Assembly (NCBI GenBank): GCA_002322525.1
Contig: DCOU01000013.1
Coordinates: 1 to 7,588 of the forward strand
DNA: 7,588 nt
Source of the DNA: Candidatus Omnitrophica bacterium UBA1562
Lineage (GTDB): Bacteria > Omnitrophota > Gorgyraeia > Gygaellales > Profunditerraquicolaceae
Direction: 5' to 3'
In this document: positions 5,887 through 7,588 of the stretch, one piece after another
Layout of the letters: each line of letters starts with the position of its first letter
Numbering within the stretch: the stretch's first letter is position 1
The notes under the pieces: model-generated
Told to the model about the DNA's origin: nothing
Database searches by the model: none
What the model saw: only the letters and a program-made list of their open reading frames with translations
Made by a program: the position numbers and the translations under genes

Positions 5887-5963
5887 GAATTTACCCCGCA
5901 CCTTTTATTTATTCAGATTTTAAGATAAAAAAATGAATACTAAAAAGGTGCGGGGTTTAATTC
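5887..5963. repeat. Palindromic element B (murJ-rpsT gap)
   Basis: A perfect 14-bp inverted repeat, ACCCCGCACCTTTT (5893-5906) with AAAAGGTGCGGGGT (5943-5956). It has an outer GAATT/AATTC clamp (5887-5891 and 5959-5963) and a weaker inner TATTCA/TGAATA stem. The arms share CCCGCACCTTT with the element inside uvrC. The single arm difference (C versus T) is matched by the complementary change on the other arm. Confidence 0.88.
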
Positions 5964-6009
5964 GCACTCATAACTTAGCTGCACTGTCGTTCGCTAAGTT
6001 ATGTGCTCA
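5961..6009. repeat. Palindromic element C (rpsT leader)
   Basis: CATAACTTAGC (5969-5979) pairs perfectly with GCTAAGTTATG (5993-6003). The flanks TTCGCAC-n-CATAA (5961-5973) and TAAGTTATGT-n-CTCA (5995-6009) are shared with element G. The element ends a few bases before the rpsT Shine-Dalgarno. Confidence 0.85.
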
Positions 6010-6015
6010 TTAAAA

Positions 6016-6021
6016 AAGGAG
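6016..6021 (+). promoter_or_regulatory. Ribosome binding site deciding the rpsT start
   Basis: AAGGAG lies 6 nt before ATG 6028. This favours the start MPRRRTSLK over the in-frame ATG at 6001, which lies inside the arm of palindromic element C. Confidence 0.88.
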
Positions 6022-6027
6022 AAAAAT

Positions 6028-6291
6028 ATGCCCAGACGCAGAACTTCTTTAAAAAGAAAACGTGCAGATAAAAAAAGACGCCTGCGCAATTTAAGGGTAA
6101 AGACAAGCCTTAAAAAAGCAATGAAAAAATTTCAGGCGCTATTGTCAGCCAAAAATATTAATGAAGCTAAAACATACCTGGCAAAAGTATTTTCTCAACT
6201 CGATAAGGCAGCAAAAAAGAAAATTATACATCCCAATACAGCCAATCGCAAAAAATCCCGCTTAGCCAGAAGGCTTAGCAAGACAACATAG
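6028..6291 (+). CDS. rpsT: 30S ribosomal protein S20
   Basis: S20 is a small, very basic primary-binding protein of the 30S subunit body. The 87 residues match the family length. They show the Lys/Arg-rich N-terminus (RKRADKKRRLRNLRVKTSLK), the long helical middle and the signature near the end, LDKAAKKKIIHPNTANRKKSRLARRL. It is the only plus-strand gene here. It is divergent from murJ across a 209-nt gap, and its last 30 nt overlap the end of holA on the other strand. S20 represses its own translation in E. coli. Element C, just ahead of the ribosome binding site, could serve a similar role, but nothing in the sequence proves it. Confidence 0.97.
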   Translation: MPRRRTSLKRKRADKKRRLRNLRVKTSLKKAMKKFQALLSAKNINEAKTYLAKVFSQLDKAAKKKIIHPNTANRKKSRLARRLSKTT

Positions 6292-6930
6292 ATTAACCAC
6301 AAGCCTCTCTAAAGCAAAATCTGACCTCAGCCTGCCGGTTTTAATATCAATATCGCAACCAAGTAGAAGCCTAAGTTTTTTCTTTATCTGGAAACCATCG
6401 GCAACACTATTTTCCCAACTGTATCTTAACCCGCCCAGAATGCGTTCGGGTTTTTCTCCGTTTCTTAAAAGCTGATTAAGCACCCAGAGGGCATAACTTG
6501 ATTTTTTAAAATCTATCGCCCGGCTTAAAGCAAAGGTGTCTAAATGCGCGTCTTCTTTAAAACGGCATACCTCGCTATACCTGCTGATTTGTCTGATAAA
6601 CCCATCTTGGGGGAGATATTTATTTATATCTAAAACTAAAAGTATCTGGCTTAGCGGTTTTTTTACATACTGAATAATGAATTCTTTAATATCCTCTTTC
6701 AAATTCTGGGCATCTTTTATAATGACAATCCTTTTTTTTGCCCTGAATGGAAGGCACAATAGCCTTTCCTGCAAATCCCTCAAGGTTAATTCTTTGGCAT
6801 AGAGCACATCCAGATTAAAATATTGCGTAGGGGGCAAGAGAAACTCTTCTTTTAGTTTCTTAAGCCTTATGTCTTTGGAAAGGCTATCTTGGCCAATAAA
6901 TAGATATACCGAACTTTCTTTTTTTACCAT
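6262..6930 (-). CDS. holA: Short DNA polymerase III delta subunit (clamp loader), lacking the middle domain
   Basis: The delta subunit opens the beta sliding clamp as part of the replication clamp loader. Family features are the N-terminal VYLFIGQDSLSKDIRLKKLK (8-27), FRAKKRIVIIKDAQNLK (62-78), ILLVLDI (96-102), then AIDFKKSSYALWVLNQLLRN (138-157), GEKPERILGGLRYSW and the C-terminal DIDIKTGRLRSDFALERLVVNL (193-214). The protein is 222 residues against a usual 330-345. Both ends align with the family, and the missing part falls near residue 125-135. There the second domain (AAA+ lid, roughly 70-80 residues) and adjoining sequence should be. No frameshift is apparent. The start overlaps the lptE stop by 7 nt, indicating coupled translation. 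The 3' end overlaps rpsT by 30 nt. The assignment rests on motif order, not on overall identity. Confidence 0.82.
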   Translation of the reverse strand: MVKKESSVYLFIGQDSLSKDIRLKKLKEEFLLPPTQYFNLDVLYAKELTLRDLQERLLCLPFRAKKRIVIIKDAQNLKEDIKEFIIQYVKKPLSQILLVLDINKYLPQDGFIRQISRYSEVCRFKEDAHLDTFALSRAIDFKKSSYALWVLNQLLRNGEKPERILGGLRYSWENSVADGFQIKKKLRLLLGCDIDIKTGRLRSDFALERLVVNLCCLAKPSG

Positions 6931-7490
6931 TGTTCAACTGTCCGCTCGACAATCCGGCGCGCTAAGTCATCTAAGGCGTCGTTTACTGCCACGTCTTCGG
7001 ATTTATACTGGGAATTAGTGGTTAAAGTAAAGTAGGTGGTGTCGCCGGTAAAACCATTTTCCTCCCAGACTAATCTATTTTCTTTTTTATCCCACATGCT
7101 TAAATTTACTACTATATTAATCCGGTATTCCTCTATTTCGTTGTTATCCGTATAGCGCAAGGGATCACGCCGGAATTCTACTAATTCTCCCTTTAAAATC
7201 AAATCCGCAGATTCCGTCTTTACCGGCCGCAGATTCCCGTCAAAAAGATATTTATTTGTAACTTTCTTTGTAATATCTGTCTCCAGCATCGGCCTATAGA
7301 TTCTGTATTTATATCCCGCATCGGTTTCTCTGGTGATATCTATTTTATTGACAAACGGGGTTATATATATCGTCTTAAATTTATTCGCTATCATCGATCT
7401 GGTGGTATAACCGCAACCTATTATAGTTACTAGTAACGAGTAACTAGTAACTAGTAAAATTGATTTCTTTAGTAAACTCATTTTTCTCAT
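6924..7490 (-). CDS. lptE: LptE-like LPS-assembly lipoprotein
   Basis: LptE plugs the LptD barrel and helps place lipopolysaccharide in the outer membrane. The 188-residue product starts MRKMSLLKK. It has a hydrophobic stretch and a lipobox TIIGC with Cys26, so it should be lipidated and anchored in the outer membrane. The mature part begins GYTTRSM and contains KTIYITPFVNK, ETDITKKV, LKGELVEFRRDPL and LVWEENGFTGDTTYF, matching the LptE family pattern. ATG 7490 is chosen over an in-frame ATG at 7538 because GGAG (7502-7499) precedes it by 8 nt and it overlaps the upstream stop as ATGA. The signal-peptide core is written by a heptamer tandem repeat. The weaker alternative is a general LptE-like lipoprotein without a proven LPS role. 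Confidence 0.85.
   Translation of the reverse strand: MRKMSLLKKSILLVTSYSLLVTIIGCGYTTRSMIANKFKTIYITPFVNKIDITRETDAGYKYRIYRPMLETDITKKVTNKYLFDGNLRPVKTESADLILKGELVEFRRDPLRYTDNNEIEEYRINIVVNLSMWDKKENRLVWEENGFTGDTTYFTLTTNSQYKSEDVAVNDALDDLARRIVERTVEQW
7430..7457. repeat. Heptamer tandem repeat encoding the LptE signal-peptide core
   Basis: On the minus strand there are four 7-bp units, TTACTAG (7457-7451), TTACTAG (7450-7444), TTACTCG (7443-7437) and TTACTAG (7436-7430). In another phase the unit is CTAGTTA, one base different from the CTGGTTA unit in the prfB tail. Because 7 is not a multiple of 3, three units cycle through all frames and give a 7-residue peptide period, seen as LLVTSYSLLVT. Confidence 0.88.
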
Positions 7491-7588
7491 TTCTTCTTCT
7501 CCATTATCTGTAGTCTCTCTAACGCCTTTGGAGCCCATTTACTATTTGGACAGTTATCAATTACACCATTATAGTAAATCTTTGCCGC
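7487..7588 (-). CDS. 3' end of a TPR / BamD-like protein (partial at the window edge)
   Basis: An open frame enters from the right edge and gives 33 residues before TGA 7489-7487. It includes AAKIYYNGVIDNCPNSKW and APKALERLQIMEKKK. The spacing Y-Y-x6-P-x-S-x-W-x3-A is the usual end of a tetratricopeptide repeat of the BamD/YfiO or YbgF type, where a helix pair carries the phrase yP.S.wA..A. The stop overlaps the lptE start as ATGA, so both genes are translated as a unit. BamD is an outer-membrane assembly lipoprotein, which would fit the LptE neighbour, but too little is present to pick one TPR family. Confidence 0.7.
   Translation of the reverse strand, partial: AAKIYYNGVIDNCPNSKWAPKALERLQIMEKKK

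Overview
This 7.6 kb window is most consistent with a Gram-negative, AT-rich bacterium. It carries a lipoprotein that builds the lipopolysaccharide export machinery (LptE-like), the lipid II flippase MurJ, a type IV pilus ATPase and a BamD/TPR-like tail. The gene content, the compact UvrC and the general look suggest a Candidatus Omnitrophota-like lineage. That placement is an inference from recall, not something the sequence proves.

Nearly everything is on the minus strand. Reading in the direction of transcription from the right edge, the order is: the 3' end of a TPR/BamD-like gene (7588-7487), lptE (7490-6924) and a short holA (6930-6262), joined by start/stop overlaps. Next comes the only plus-strand gene, rpsT (6028-6291), whose 3' end overlaps holA tail to tail. 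Then follow a divergent hairpin-rich gap, murJ (5818-4166), uvrC (4142-2856), a single-domain alkyltransferase (2866-2549), a second hairpin-rich gap, a pilT-like ATPase (2284-1211) and prfB (1184-74). prfB has a programmed +1 frameshift; a start at 1069 would lose its first 38 residues. The themes are envelope assembly (lptE, murJ, TPR), replication and translation (holA, rpsT, prfB), DNA repair (uvrC plus alkyltransferase) and surface motility (pilT).

The most interesting layer is a set of small palindromic elements. Seven long inverted repeats are packed end to end into the two sizeable intergenic gaps (2303-2540 and 5845-6006). They share loop borders (GAG...CGAA), basal clamps (GAATT...AATTC) and junction words (TTCGCAC-n-CATAA). 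Two more lie in frame inside conserved genes. A 54-nt insertion in uvrC has an 8-bp flanking direct repeat and uses almost the same arms as the hairpin upstream of rpsT. A 57-nt insertion lies in murJ. Removing either one restores a natural-looking protein sequence. This resembles the Rickettsia palindromic elements that insert into protein-coding genes, but in an apparently unrelated organism and with different sequences. A second repeat type, a 7-bp tandem repeat (CTGGTTA/CTAGTTA), writes the last residues and stop codon of prfB and most of the LptE signal peptide core.
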